A stretch of DNA of 64,000 nt, taken from positions 5,766,001 through 5,830,000 of the forward strand of contig NC_070564.1 in the NCBI RefSeq assembly GCF_026914185.1, in the 5' to 3' direction. The number at the start of each line of letters is the position of its first letter. Position 1 is the stretch's first letter. The notes under the pieces are model-generated. The model worked only from the letters and a program-made list of their open reading frames with translations. It was not told the origin of the DNA and ran no database searches. This stretch comes from Puccinia triticina (taxonomy: Eukaryota; Basidiomycota; Pucciniomycetes; Pucciniales; Pucciniaceae). Positions 1 to 14,905 of this stretch are shown one piece after another. The position numbers and the translations under genes are program-made.

Positions 1-1040
1 CCCATAGTTCCACCAGGTCCTTGAGCTCCCACATTCCCCACTGCATAAACTATCTGCTTGGTCAAGTTTTTCCAACATCTTGTGACAGACTTTGTCTGAA
101 AATTTCTGCAGCTCAGGCCCAGCAAGTTGCTGAACTCATTGGACAAAAAAAGTCCAACAACTGCTTGGACAACATTGTCCAAGCAGTTAATTCCTGAAGT
201 GCCCCCTCTTGATCATTCCTCAATATCTAAGCACACACCCATGGACTATTTATCCCTTGGAATGTTTTTACAACATATCTTAACCCTTACAGTATTTAAA
301 CATTGCTTTCATTCTCAACCATCTTTCAATTCAGCAATAAAATCTACTCTTGATTGCCTTTAACTTTCTTTAGGTTAACACCACAAAATCAAGTGGAGTT
401 ATTCCTTGGATGCCTATTAATACCTTGTCTTGATCTGGATGTTCCTTCATTGAGCAAGCCTCTCATTTACAGTTATACTGACAGATCGAAATCTTCCACA
501 GGTCTTAACACAAACCCATTGGCCCATATTAGGCATCTTACACCATCATCTTGCTAACCACAGCCATAATTTACACAGGTAGTTACCTACAGGGCTGACA
601 ATCTTTTGGGGCTCATCTTCAAGTTGAAGAAGTTTTTCTTTTCATCTGATGATTAGATGGATGAAAACATAAGATTTGTTTTTGCCTTATTACCAGGATC
701 GTGATGATGAGCATATCAAGACACAAGGGGAGACTACTCAAGCCTACTGTATCCTAAGGAAAAATTGGAAATTAGAGCTTTGATATTTAGCCGTCATGTT
801 ATCATAGGTTATCTAGCATGTATCATAAAAATGTCTATTACATTGAAAATGGCAAATTCTTAAATTAAAAGATTGGAAAATTCAAAGGTACACTTGTTGG
901 GTTGAGTCTTGGTGACAGTACCAGCTGTTTACCCACAATTAAACTCATTTCTCCTGTGTCTTCCTGGTCCATACTTGCAGGACTTTCCAAATATTTTTTT
1001 TCTTACTTTTGGAAAGGAAACCCTTTTCTGAACGATTAGG
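1..1040. other. Intergenic stretch, no gene recognised
   Basis: No conserved protein or RNA can be read here. The part around 240-360 has an AT-rich promoter-like start and an AATAAA-type signal near 335, an arrangement seen in LTRs, but no partner LTR, primer site or target duplication is visible. Two small open frames near 127-557 have no recognisable content. Confidence 0.5.
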
Positions 1041-2442
1041 TTAAGATTTCAGGGGCTGGATGTTTGAGATCTTGAGAAGACCATCACTTCTATATGGCCG
1101 GCCGTCTGCAGTGATCGATTCGATAACGATAGGGATAAAGCCAGTCTCCAATCGAGCCTCGTTGGTAGGGGCATTTCCTGCACCACTCACAAGAGCTGCT
1201 GTCGGTGGGGGATTAATGAGCTGCATCTGGGGCTGCACCTGAGCCTGAGTCTGAGCTTGAGGTATTGGAGGAGCTTGCACGGCGAAATGATTCATCGGCG
1301 GAGATCCTGCCAGCATTATCGTGGGATGATTGATGCTCTCTGGAGACCCCGTGTTTCGCTCTGGGCCGATATTTTCGGTCATGGGTTTGTTGATGATGAA
1401 CTCCTGGGGTTGCGGGGCGACGGGCAATCCTAAGACGGGGAAATTGCGGATTGGACTGCCATTCGTGGTGTTGGCTTTAGTAGTGGCAGGATGAGCGACG
1501 ATGTTGGAGTTTGGCTTGGTTGGATTTAGGGGCACTGGTGCGGTGTCCTCAGCAACCTGGGGAAGCTGGTTGTTGGCCTTGGTAGTGGTAGGATGAGCGA
1601 CGATGTTGGAGTTTGGCTTAGTTGGATTTAGGGGTACTGGTGCGGTGTCCTCAGCAGCCTGGGGAAGTTGGTTGTTGGCCTTGGTAGTGGTAGGAGGAGC
1701 GACGATGTTGGAGTTTGGCTTGGTTGGATTTAGGGGCACTAGTGCGGTGTCCTCAGCAGCCTGGGGAAGCTGGTTGTTGGCCTTGGTAGTGGTAGGATGA
1801 GCGACGATGTTGGAGTTTGGCTTGGTGGGATTTAGGGGTACTGGTGCGGTGTCTTCAGCAGCCTGGGGAAGTTGGTTTGAAGATTTGGGGAGTTGGTTTG
1901 AATTTTCAAGAGGCTGGTTGGGGAGCCGAACTAAAGGCGGAATCGAGATGGCTGAAGGTAGCATCGGCATTCCCATAGATTGCAGAGGTCGATTAGCAAA
2001 TTGGCCTGTTTGAAACGGAATCGAGAGTCCAGGGAAAGGTTCTTGGATTAGTTGAGGCGGGTTTTGACCTATCTGGATTGAAGAAACTGATGCTCCTTGC
2101 GCCATGGCGGGAGAGGACTGGCTGCTCTGCGTGATTGTATATGGTGTGCCGCCATAGACCGTCGTTCTGGAAACCCGACCATCAGATGTAGTTTCCGAGC
2201 TTGTAGAGAATCCGTACGATGAGGATGAGCTTTGACTGTTCATAGATCCACTGGAAGCAAGAGTTTGCTTTAATGAGTAAAGTCTTCATGTGTTCCGCCG
2301 AAGAATTGGTGCAAGGAACCAGCAAAACAAGTGGAAATACTCACAATTGCCTTTTTTCAAGGAACCCATTCACAATCGGAATGACTCTTGCGTTGGCAAC
2401 AGCAGCAATGCCAGCAATCAGGTAAGGGCTTGCGATCCACAT
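1041..2442 (-). CDS. Secreted Pro/Ser/Thr-rich protein with four 34-residue repeats
   Basis: Two-exon model on the minus strand: exon 1 2442-2345, intron 2344-2251 (GTGAGT...CTTCCAG), exon 2 2250-1041, giving 435 residues. Exon 1 starts MWIASPYLIAGIAAVANA, a good signal peptide, and ends in GFLEKRQ, where KR is a possible Kex2 processing site. It joins in frame to the large exon beginning GSMNSQ. Residues about 158-293 are four tandem 34-residue units starting NQLPQ(A/V)AEDTA and ending TTKAN, encoded by 102-bp DNA repeats that differ at only a few positions. There is no membrane segment after the signal and few cysteines. The function is not recognised. A secreted cell-wall or host-contact protein is an inference from the signal peptide and repeats. 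The exon 1 join rests on phase and splice sites only. Confidence 0.7.
2251..2344 (-). other. 94-bp intron linking the signal-peptide exon to the repeat exon
   Basis: The donor is GTGAGT at 2344-2339 and the acceptor CAG at 2253-2251. Exon 1 ends in phase 2 and exon 2 completes the codon as Phe, so the frame is kept. Without this splice the downstream frame would begin at MNSQ and lack any targeting signal. Confidence 0.65.
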
Positions 2443-2990
2443 GTCCAGCACCAGATAAAACCTGGCGATTTTACTTGAGGTAGTTGAAGGTGCGTGTCGG
2501 TGGTAATTAGGTCGTATGAAGTACTTGAGGAAACTGAAAAACGCCCAAACACTTCAACCCTTAGCCAGTATCCCGCGTGGGATATCCGGTACCTTATAGA
2601 GGGCACCTCGAACAGAAACACAAGGACAAACAACCGTTGCAGACAAACGACTACAGCCGTAACCCGCGGGGCGAATTCAAAAAGGCCGTGGCGCCACGAC
2701 CGCGCGGCCGTATTCTTCAGCCCCCAAGTGGACCACGATTTGCGCCACCATGGCCGTGGCGTACAGGTGACCCATGGCGATATTGTGGCGCCCCTGGGCG
2801 CCACGGTCCTCAGGGCGGTCCCGAGGCCCGAGCGAGACCCTGACCCGGCGTCCAAGAGGCGGGCCAGCGGTCGGCCCTCAGGCGCCCCGGCCGGGCCGCG
2901 ATTGTGACCACCACGCAGCGATGGCGGCATTGTAAAGTTGGATGCGCCCCGATGCGCCCCTCGGCCGCCTCTATGCCGCCCTCGGGACTA
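2443..2990. other. GC-rich spacer upstream of the secreted-protein gene
   Basis: A strongly GC-rich stretch, especially 2660-2915, with short imperfect palindromes such as TGGCGCC and CGCGCGG. Long open frames cross it in several reading frames, as expected from GC content, but none carries a recognisable domain. It could be a decayed repeat. The promoter of the minus-strand gene should lie at its left edge. Confidence 0.4.
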
Positions 2991-3054
2991 ACACCTTGGG
3001 CTTCCAACGATCACCTCAAAAGGCTCCCTCCCAGCTGAGAGCATCCGCATCGAG

Positions 3055-3580
3055 CTTAACAAAGCCTCTCCGAGGAGGTGCGAAGCGTCTCCGAAGGAGA
3101 GGCTTACCTCTAAAGTCACACCATTGGCCCTACAGACTCGAGAATTTCTGGCAAAAAAACACATATTTTCTTTATAATTACTAGCCCACTCCACCTACTG
3201 TGAAGTGGTTCTGGGGTGGTGATCCAGCGGTTTTTGGGCTCAAAATTTGAAATTCCCTGAGCCCGCGCGGGCTTGAAGGGGGGGATTGGGCACAGAAATC
3301 CACCATGTAACAACATTTACAGGAGGTTTCTTACAAGGGGGGATGGATACGGGGGAGTTTGAAGTAGGGGAAAATAAGCTAAGAAGCTGGTGATTGTAAT
3401 GGTGCCAAAGGCAAGGAGATAATCAGAATTCTAGAGGGTGATATTGGGGAAAATGGGGGAGCGTAGGGTCCTCCCTGCCATTTGTCTTGATCCTGTAGGG
3501 CCAGACATGCAACTTTAGAGGCAAGTCCCTCCTTTGGAGGTCACTACGCTCCACCGAGGAGGGTACACTTGTGTTAAGTT
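3055..3580. repeat. Dispersed repeat R1, copy 1, bounded by hairpins
   Basis: The sequence from TTAACAAAGCCTCTC at about 3057 to the CTTGTGTTAAG end at about 3577 matches 15711-16992 block by block. Shared blocks include the hairpin at 3055-3105, the GGCCCTACAGACT block near 3127, and the block running from the GGTGCCAAAGGCAAGG segment near 3400 to the second hairpin at 3521-3580. This copy lacks about 670 bp that the other copy carries with a helicase fragment. Both edges are hairpins, which suggests a mobile unit, but no clear target duplication was seen. Confidence 0.6.
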
Positions 3581-4384
3581 TGCATCCGCATGCATGGCTA
3601 AGTTAGCCCGGATTAGGGCACTTAGTCCACCCCCGCATCCGCATTGGCTCGGATCAACTTGGGATCAACTTGACCCGGAGCTCCGTTTGGAGCTAGTGGG
3701 GTCTAGATGTACACCCCACTAGTCCTTGGACTAAACACAACATGCATATTCATCATGCTCAAAAGCGTGAACTTTCCGGGAAAAAGCCGGTGGGTACCCA
3801 GGTAATTAAATGCACACCCGCCGGATCCCTTCTGATTGCCAAGGTTGTACAGCCTTGGCAGCCAGAAAGCTCCTCCCAGTTGCCAATGTTTGCAGGGGAG
3901 CAAGTGAGGAATGATCAGTTCCCCCCTGTCCACGGAGGCAGTATGTGCGGACAAGGACCTGGGCATGCCTGAAGGGGGGGCGGGCGCCAAGTCATGCACA
4001 TCGACAAATCCCTGCCACGCAGGTCATATGAATATGAACCCGCAGTGCTGATGGTGTTGAATCCCTCAGCGCTCTTCCCCCCATCATCGCCCAGAGCCTG
4101 CCACTCAGAGAAGCTCACCTTTCTCAGAAAAACCACCCACCCACCCCTTTTCACATGCAGGGTTCTTTGGGCTTACGCCCAAATCCCCGAATCCTCTATG
4201 TTCCCTTGGCATAGAGATCAGATGCAGGTGCATCCTCTTCTCCTGGTCAAGGTCAGAAAGGGTCATTAGCCCTTTCTGCCTTTCCTCCTGCACTTGCTGT
4301 GGTTCAATGACGGCACCAAAGAGCCACAGCAAGTACCAGGCAAAGAGCGGCAGCCACAGTGGACATACATACAACCTCTTTGAC
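3581..4384. other. Non-coding stretch
   Basis: No conserved gene is seen. Short inverted pairs occur, such as GGGCTTACGCCCAAA near 4170. The open frames on both strands overlap one another and have no domain signal. Confidence 0.4.
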
Positions 4385-5248
4385 CAGGGGGGATTCCTTC
4401 CGGTGGCCGGGGCTGTATCTCGGCGACCAGAAGGAAATCCTCCTGGTTGCGGAGGTTATACAGCCTCGGCGAGCAATAGGAAATCCTCCTGGTCTGAGAG
4501 GTTATACAACCTTGGCGACCAGCAGGAAGTCCTTCTGGTCCGAGAGGCTAAACTGCAAAAAAAACTTTGTCAACTGTGAGCAGTTGACATGCGGCAACTC
4601 TGAGGAAGCTTGTGGTGTTACACCAGCCTTAATCAAGGTTTGACTCAACCAAGCTTCAATTGCACAGTCACTGTGCACCTTGCACAGTCACTGTGCACCT
4701 TGCACAGTCACTGTGCACCTTGCACAGTCACTGTGCACCTTGCACAGTCACTATGCACCTTGCACAGTGACTGTGCCAACAAAGGCACTTCTGCATTCGT
4801 GTGGAGTTACAATGGCAGCTTGGCTTGAGTATCCTGTTATTTTTGCAGTGTTATACAACCTTGGCGACCAGAAGGAAGTCCTTCTGGTCCAAGAGGTTAT
4901 ACAACCTTGGCAACCAGAAAGAAATCCTTCAATGGTACGAGAGGTTATACAACCTCGGCGACCAGAAGGAAATCCTTCTGGTTGCAGAGTTTATACATCC
5001 TTGGCGACCAAGAGGGATTCCTCCTGGTTGCAGAGGCTATACAACCTCAGTGACCAGAATTAAACTCCTGGTTGCAGAGGCTACACAACCTCTGCAACCA
5101 GGTGTCAATATACTGAGTGCAGAAGTTCTACAACCTCTGCGACCAGAAGGAAATTCTCCTGGTTGCAGAGGTCATATTGCAACCAGAAGGGTTTCCTTCT
5201 GGGCGCCAAAGCCATATGGCCTCCTTGACTGGAAGGGATTGCTTCTGG
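4385..5248. repeat. Array of palindromic units around TTGGCGACCAGAAGG
   Basis: About a dozen irregular units of roughly 40-50 bp contain TATACAACC, TTGGCGACCAGAAGGAA and TCCTTCTGGT. The last two are complementary, so each unit can fold. The array is cut at 5248 by a fold-back element, and its motif resumes at 6901 with TGGTCGCCAAGG, which shows the insertion point. Confidence 0.7.
4659..4776. repeat. 20-bp tandem repeat TTGCACAGTCACTGTGCACC, about six units
   Basis: The unit is itself a near-perfect palindrome (GCACAGT/ACTGTGC) and is repeated head to tail with only one or two substitutions, including TATGCACC in the last full unit. There are no unique spacers, so it is a minisatellite and not a CRISPR array. 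Confidence 0.85.
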
Positions 5249-6900
5249 CACCAGGAAAAAAAAGTAGTCAGTTGATGACAACTGACATAACACAGCTCTG
5301 GTTTCAGCTCCAAAGCAACTCCATCTGCTAGTTCAGGGCTGGCTGGCACACAGCTCAGTGCCCATTTTGGCACAGCTGAAGCCTCTAGCTTGCAATTTTC
5401 ACAAGCTGCTCCTCAGCGTTGTCCCAGGCACAGCTGCTGCTCAGCCTTGGCCCAGGCCCAGCTGCCCCTCAGTCTTGGCACAGGACAAGCCACTGCTCAG
5501 CCTTTGCCTGAGCAAGAACGGGTGTTGATAAACACACACCCATCCCCCGGAGGAACGCCCTCGCCCACGCCCTTTGAAAAGGGCATGTGGGACCGCACGC
5601 CCTTTATCAAGGGTGTGCGAGTCAAAGGGCATGCACACCCCTGTATGGGCGTGCAAGGGCGTTCACTGGCGTGCATCATGGCTCGTTGGGAGCCCCTCGG
5701 CGGGCAGGTGCAAGTATACCTGCTCGCCAAGAGCCCCTCGGCGGGCAGTTACAGATACCACCTCGCCGAGAGCCTCTCGGAGAGCAGGTATACATGCACC
5801 TGCTCGCCGAAAGCCTTGCCTGCTCGCCGAGAAGGATAACTCTTGGCGAGGAGGTATACAAACACCTGCCCGTCCCCCTCGGCAGGTAGGTGTATTTATC
5901 CCTGCTCGCCGAGAAGAATAACTCTCGGCGAGCAGGTATACAAACACCTACCCGCCGAGCCTGCTCACCGAGAGCCCCTCGGCGGGCAGGTGCATGTATA
6001 CCTGCTCGCCAAGAGAAATCCTCGGCGAGCAGGCATACAGATCCCACCTCGCCGAGAGCCTCTCGGCGAGCAGGCATACATATCCCCGCTCGCCAAGAGC
6101 CTTGCCTGCTCGCCGAGAAGGATGACTCTTGGCAAGCAGGTATACAAACACCTGCCCGCCGAGCCTGCTCGCCAACAGCCCCTCGGCGGGCAGGTTCAAG
6201 TATACCTGCTCGCCGAGAGGCTTTTGGCAAGGTGGGATATGTATGCCTGCTCGCCGAGGATTTCTCTTGGCAAGCAGGTATAAATGCACCTGCCCGCCAA
6301 GGGGCTCTCGGTGAGCAGGCTTGGTGGGCAGGTGTATGTATACCTGCTCGCCGAGAGGCTCTTGGCAAGGTGGGATCTGTATGCCTGGAGCAGGTGTACA
6401 TGCACCTACCCGCCGAGGGGCTCTCGGTGAGCAGGCTCGGCGGGCAGGTGTTTGTACACCTGCTCGCCAAGAGTTATCCTCATCGGCGAGCAGGGATACA
6501 TACACCATACCCGCCGAGGGGCTCTCGGCGAGCAGGTATGTGTACTTGCGCCTGCCCACCGAGGGGCTCTCGGCGAGCAGGCACGGTGCACGCTTCTGCA
6601 CGCCTAGGTGGGGGCGTGCACGCCCTCGCACGCCCTTGATAAAGGGTGCGCGGTCCCACACGCCCTTTTCGAAGGGCGTGGGCGTGGGCGTGCCCCCGGG
6701 GGACGGGTATGCATTTATCAATGCCCGTTCTTGCTCAGGCAAAGGCTGAGCAGTGGCTTGTCCTGTGCCAAGACTGAGGGGCAGCTGTGCCTGGGACAAA
6801 GCTGAGGATCAGCTTGTGAAAATTGCACTAGAGGCTGGATAGCCAGCTGGAGCAGGTGTCATGTCAGTTGTCATCTAGTGACTACTGATTTTTCCTGGTG
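5249..6900. mobile_element. CACCA-ended fold-back element, copy 1 (1.65 kb)
   Basis: The ends are CACCAGGAAAAA and TTTTTCCTGGTG, with inverted repeats of about 45 bp that include the GATGACAACTGACAT block. A 3-bp duplication TGG flanks the element (5246-5248, 6901-6903). Inside, long inverted arms (about 5390-5660 against 6600-6830) enclose a dense palindromic array of GCTCGCCGAGAG and CTCGGCGGGCAGGT units. No transposase is present. CACTA-type (CMC) transposons make 3-bp duplications and start CACTA or a variant, so a non-autonomous CMC-like element is the best inference. A sister copy lies at 49820-51051. Confidence 0.7.
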
Positions 6901-6903
6901 TGG

Positions 6904-7200
6904 TCGCCAAGGCAGGGGCGGGTACCCGCGGATATCCGCAGGGGTACCCGCCCAGGGAGACAGGTACCCGCCAACGAGTGCGGGTGTCAAGAATTGGTCA
7001 AACAGACCAGCGGGTACCCGGGTACAAAAGTGCCATCTCTGCACAAACCTCCAAGCTGGGCGGGTTGAGCCCACAAGACGCCATCCTGAGCTGATGAAGT
7101 TTACACCACGTGCCTCAGCTTTCCATGGGGACCACCAACAGTGGTCCTGTGTTTCAGTTAGGTAACCCGGGGGGGGGCAGATCGGATTAAAACCGCGGGT
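6904..7200. repeat. GGTACCCG-rich palindromic repeat fragment
   Basis: Several GGTACCCGC/GCGGGTACC words lie between 6915 and 7025, next to the resumed CGCCAAGG motif. The same words recur at 42580-42670, 45985-46105, 46980-47080 and 47760-47910, so this is a fragment of that family. Confidence 0.5.
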
Positions 7201-8613
7201 AATATTGCAGAATGTGGTACCACCAGAGTACCACACGCTGCATCGCATCTCAAGTGGCCTTTGTAAAAACATAAAAAATGAGAGATTGATGTTTAGAGAA
7301 AAAAAAGAGAAACAAGAAATAAATGGGAGAAAACGGAGAGAAATGAGAAACAGCGGAATCAGATTAAGGTGTCTGCAGCAACGCCTTTGTCTTTGTCCTT
7401 GGGGACCTCCTAGGCTCTGCTCACCAACATTGCCAAGTCAAGAGTTTCATAGTGCTAGCCAGGACATCCTTACAAGACCTAAAGAGCCAGAGCTGAGCGA
7501 GAGCAGTGGGCTGGTCCTGGCCCTTGACAATCAGGGTTTTCCAGGCAGAGCTGACGGCATGGGTGAGTCTTTGATGTTTTGCGCGTCTTCATTGATTAAC
7601 AAACTTTCAGAGTCCAAAACAAATTCCACTCAATCACTAAATTTCACTTAATCACTCTAGCGTGTTGCCATCCTTGGACCTGGGATGATGAAGGAGAGCA
7701 CATGATCAACAAGAGGAAAACAAAAACACCAAGGCAAAGAACTCATCAACCAAGGGGAAAGAGATGCGTAAACAGAACAAGAGAGAGGGAGAACATCAAT
7801 GACACACCTTGGATGCCGGCCGCAGAAATAAATAAACCAATGGAATCAGCAGTCATCCTCCAGCAGCTGTGCGCACTCAGAGGGACTCTTAGACCAACAC
7901 TGTTCCAGGAACTTGGTCAATGGACCCTCATCAAAAATGAACCATCTGGGGACAAGACCCGGAAAAAATAAACGCCTTGGTATGATTGAGTCAGCAAGTC
8001 AATGATGGAGCAGATGTGGGAAACTGACTGATTGGGATCTCAGGGTTGTTGGCCAACGCATGGAGGAGGCCAATCGTACCACAGGCATTACTGATTGTTT
8101 GCCTTCACAACCATCCCAACAGGATGAGTGGTATGTACATAAAGAAACAAACAGCAATTTTCCAACTTGTTGAGCACTCAACTTGATAAAGATCAGTCAC
8201 TTGTCCAATTTGACCGTCCCGCCGGCCTGTTCAACAATCTGTGCATGCTCAGCTGCCCGCACCACTTTGTACTACTTTGAGATCGGGAAGAGCATAAGGA
8301 CCGCATAGACCGGCTTAGGGACCATCACAATAAGTTTGGTGTCAAGTCCTTACATGTCTGTGAAGCTCACCTTATCGGTCAACAGGCCTAGAGATGAATA
8401 CAATTGTTGTCAAATGTCAGAGGTCTTCCAATGTGATCATGTTACATGATTTGAGGAAGAACATGGATTACTGACCAGATGACCAGGCATTCATCACCTC
8501 CGGATTAGATTCCAACAGCAGCCAGCACATCTTGGATGGAAACATCTAGCTAGTTGGTTTTCTTGATTGGTGATAGAAACTTGCTCAATCGGCTCAAGTC
8601 ATGGTTTGCGCTA
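7201..8613. other. No recognisable gene
   Basis: Two medium open frames (7205-7651 and 7702-7971, plus) are polar and Arg/Lys-rich and show no known motif, splice pattern or signal peptide. They are treated as chance frames. No clear repeat structure was found. Confidence 0.35.
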
Positions 8614-8682
8614 GCTTAACCAAGCCTCTCAAACAGAGGGTCCGGGGGACCCCGCCCAGAGGGCTCTATGTAGGAGAGGCTT
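8614..8682. repeat. Short hairpin repeat (AGCCTCTC type)
   Basis: GCTTAACCAAGCCTCTC at the left and GGAGAGGCTTATG at the right form the outer stem. The GGGTCC/GGACCC pair at 8638-8652 forms an inner stem. This belongs to the dispersed hairpin family described in the findings. Confidence 0.6.
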
Positions 8683-9191
8683 ATGCATAATGTCTGAAAG
8701 CTGGCAGACAAGGGAAGGATTTTCAACCCTAAAAACACAAAAACAGAATTTAAAAATCAACAACACATGTACAGAGAAATCTGAGTAGACAGTTCTCTTG
8801 GCAGTACTGATGCGCACCCACACCCAAGTTTTTGATGCATAAACACCAAAACTGATTGAATGAACCTGTTTTGAAGGTCAAAGGAATCCTGAAGGACCAT
8901 TGCTCTGAAGATCCAATTTTGGATTTTCTGATAATATGCACAATTGAATATCCTATCTTCAACAATTGAGTGGCTACATGTGTAGGATCTGCAGATATCT
9001 GCAGGCTTGTGAATCCAATATCCACAAGGCATGATGGTTGTGATTCCTTGGTTTACATTTCTTTGTGTTTTCTTATTTTTAAAAGATTAGTATAAGGAAA
9101 ACGGTTGGGATTGAGGAGATGAGACCAGCACCATTTGAAAGCTGAGGTTCTGAAGTATATTTTGGATCTGGGACAGGTCCGCAGGAGCTGA
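8683..9191. other. AT-rich spacer without recognised gene
   Basis: Overlapping minus-strand frames at 8750-9032 have no recognisable content. The stretch ends at a homopolymer tract. Confidence 0.35.
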
Positions 9192-9207
9192 GGGGGGGGG
9201 GGGGGGG
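9192..9207. repeat. Poly-G tract, 16 G
   Basis: Sixteen uninterrupted G residues follow GCAGGAGCTGA. The tract sits about 70 bp before a hairpin repeat and 800 bp upstream of the Ca2+-ATPase start. Its length may be affected by sequencing error. Confidence 0.8.
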
Positions 9208-9277
9208 CTGGGTGATGCTAAGTATTTTTCCTCCAGTCATTCATGATTTCTTTCTCAGCCAAATTTTTGACTTTGCG

Positions 9278-9358
9278 CACAAGTCCCTCCCTGCGGGAGG
9301 GGCCGCTTCGCGGCCAGCCACAGCGAGCCTCCCACCAGGGGGGACTTGTGTCAAGTTA
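9278..9358. repeat. Short hairpin repeat (AAGTCCCTCC type)
   Basis: ACAAGTCCCTCC at the left and GGGGACTTGTGTCAAG at the right form the outer stem. The middle holds GGGGCCGCTTCGCGGCC, a strong inner hairpin. It is one of the clearest members of the dispersed hairpin family. Confidence 0.7.
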
Positions 9359-9469
9359 GGGTTCGCGTATGTAGTGATCGGTCGTACCTGGATAAGTTGT
9401 TGCTTCCCTTGGGAGCCGTTGAGTGTCCTCAAAACGCACACGAGCCACGGCCGATATCACTGAAATAAC

Positions 9470-9790
9470 CCGAACACCGGCAATGCAAGGGCATCCGTGG
9501 GTTCCTCGTCGTTGGGAACGACGAGGAACTCACGGGGACAGTTTCCACCGGGATCCCAGAGGCAGCCGTGGAATCGTCGTCATTTTCCCCATCGGAATGA
9601 CGAGGAAATCCCGGGCGGGTGGAGACGACGGGAAAGCCAGTCGTGTCCACCCATCTTCCCCGGGAGGGTGGTACCGACGGGGGGAGCAGTGAAATCCACG
9701 TGGGTTTCACAGAGCCGGCGATCCCGTCGTCTCCACAAACCCGCGGGCCAGGAAGCACCCCCGCCGTGTAGGGATGCTTGGTGACGATGG
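9470..9790 (+). repeat. Dispersed repeat R2, copy 1
   Basis: The segment with CCGTGGAATCGTCGTCATT, GGGCGGGTGGAGACGACGGG, TGGTACCGACGGGGGGAGCA and CCCGTCGTCTCCACAAACC matches the reverse complement of 20585-20865, with many substitutions. Short inverted words such as CTCGTCGTTGGGAACGACGAG are present. No coding content is seen. It ends about 250 bp before the Ca2+-ATPase start. Confidence 0.6.
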
Positions 9791-9920
9791 CCGTTGTGGT
9801 GCGGCCAGGAGTGAATTGCATATCCAAAGCTCCGGTTGGCCCCTTCGTTGCGGCGGGGTGCCACGTGGCAGCAGTGGGAACCGTGACTCGGTAGCCCAGT
9901 AGCACCTGGCCCCGTCATAA

Positions 9921-13694
<3,774 letters not shown>

Positions 13695-14847
13695 AAGACG
13701 ATCGGCCAGCTGACTGGATCAAACTACGTTGGAATCTCATGTGATAAATATGTCTTCATCATCATTTTCATCTCCATCATCATTAGAAAGTGAATTAAAT
13801 TCAAATTGCATTCTCTTTTCTACTAGAAGCTTAAAAATCGTGCCCGACCTCCCTTTGTTTTGTCCCTTTTTTATACATATTGTAATTAGTAGATACATAG
13901 AGACAGGATTCCCCTGGTCGTAGAGTCAATCTCCTCGTGAGAATGATGATGGATAATGAGATTCTCAACATGGGCCCTGACTGAGCTACTTGCTGCCACT
14001 AGTTTGTTTGAGTTTGTGGTGAAGCCCCCTCCATCAGATCCGAAGAGGGGTACTCTGGGCTACCCCCTCGTCAACCACAGGTCGCCCGGTCGACTGCGTC
14101 CCTATAAAACCCAGCGCCTGCAGAGAGCCACAACAAACACCGACCGTTCCAATCAACACTTCAATTTTCAATTTAACAATGACCATTTGGGCCTTCGGGC
14201 CATTTATCTCCGAGTCAGTTTATTTATTACCGACCTCCGCACTCTTTTAGACAGTTCCGAACCGTACGATCATCTCGGCTTCTCCGAGATCATCATCCTC
14301 TTAACGGCTTCAGGAGATTCAGAGTCAAGCGAAGATTAATCAGATCTCGTATTAGAAGTTGCCTTGTCCCGACACCCTGACCCATTCTTCGGAGTCGGAT
14401 CATGGTTGTGTATTTCTTTGGTCAGGTGACTGTCAAACGGTTCTCACACTCTTAGTCACCATATTTTCATCCCATGTTTTGTTGCAATTCATCACTTGTA
14501 AATGGAGGCTGTTGGGTCGACCCTTGTCTTTCCGTAGAGCTTTGTGCAGTGTGAATAATCGGGTTCATTTGGAGTAAATAAATAAATTTACGTACCTCGT
14601 TCTTCAAATCTAAGCGAGCAGAGCTAAGCAGTTCACCCACCAATCCGATACATGTGTTGGTATTTATCACTATTGGATTGGTTTTGCGTCCAATACATTG
14701 TATCTGTACCGGATCTGCCAACCAATACGATCCAGATATATTCGGATACGTGGATTGGGTCACCGATCCAATCCACATTTCGATGGCCCAGAAAAGGAAG
14801 AAAAAAAAATCAATGTGATATTTACCATCATGTTGTATCTGTTTGCT
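13695..14847. other. Downstream region of the Ca2+-ATPase; unidentified short frame
   Basis: A TATAAAA word at 14103 lies about 75 bp before an ATG at 14179, but that frame is only about 23 codons long. A longer frame (13956-14339) ends in an acidic tail and has no recognised domain. Between 14640 and 14780 there are imperfect inverted words built on CCAATC and GATTGG (for example GGATTGGGTC). No firm gene can be called. Confidence 0.35.
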
Positions 14848-14905
14848 AACTTAACGCCAGTCCCTCGCTTCGAAGGGCCCGGGTGCAGCCTGGGCTAACG
14901 TCTGC
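14848..14905. repeat. Short hairpin repeat (AGTCCCTC type)
   Basis: CTTAACGCCAGTCCCTCGCTTCGAAGGG at the left contains CCCTCGCTTCGAAGGG, a compact stem. A second stem, GCCCGGGTGCAGCCTGGGC, follows. The TTAAC plus AGTCCCTC signature matches the dispersed hairpin family. Confidence 0.5.

Noticed and set aside
2418..2930. 170-codon minus-strand frame
   Set aside because: It lies in GC-rich sequence where stops are rare, and the spliced signal-peptide exon uses another frame over the same bases.
4659..4776. Evenly spaced repeat that might suggest a CRISPR array
   Set aside because: Units are directly adjacent with no unique spacers, and the host is a eukaryote.
5676..6799. Long overlapping frames of 115-283 codons on both strands
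   Set aside because: They are translations of the palindromic GCTCGCCGAGAG array inside the fold-back element. Repeats without stops stay open in several frames, and no domain is present.
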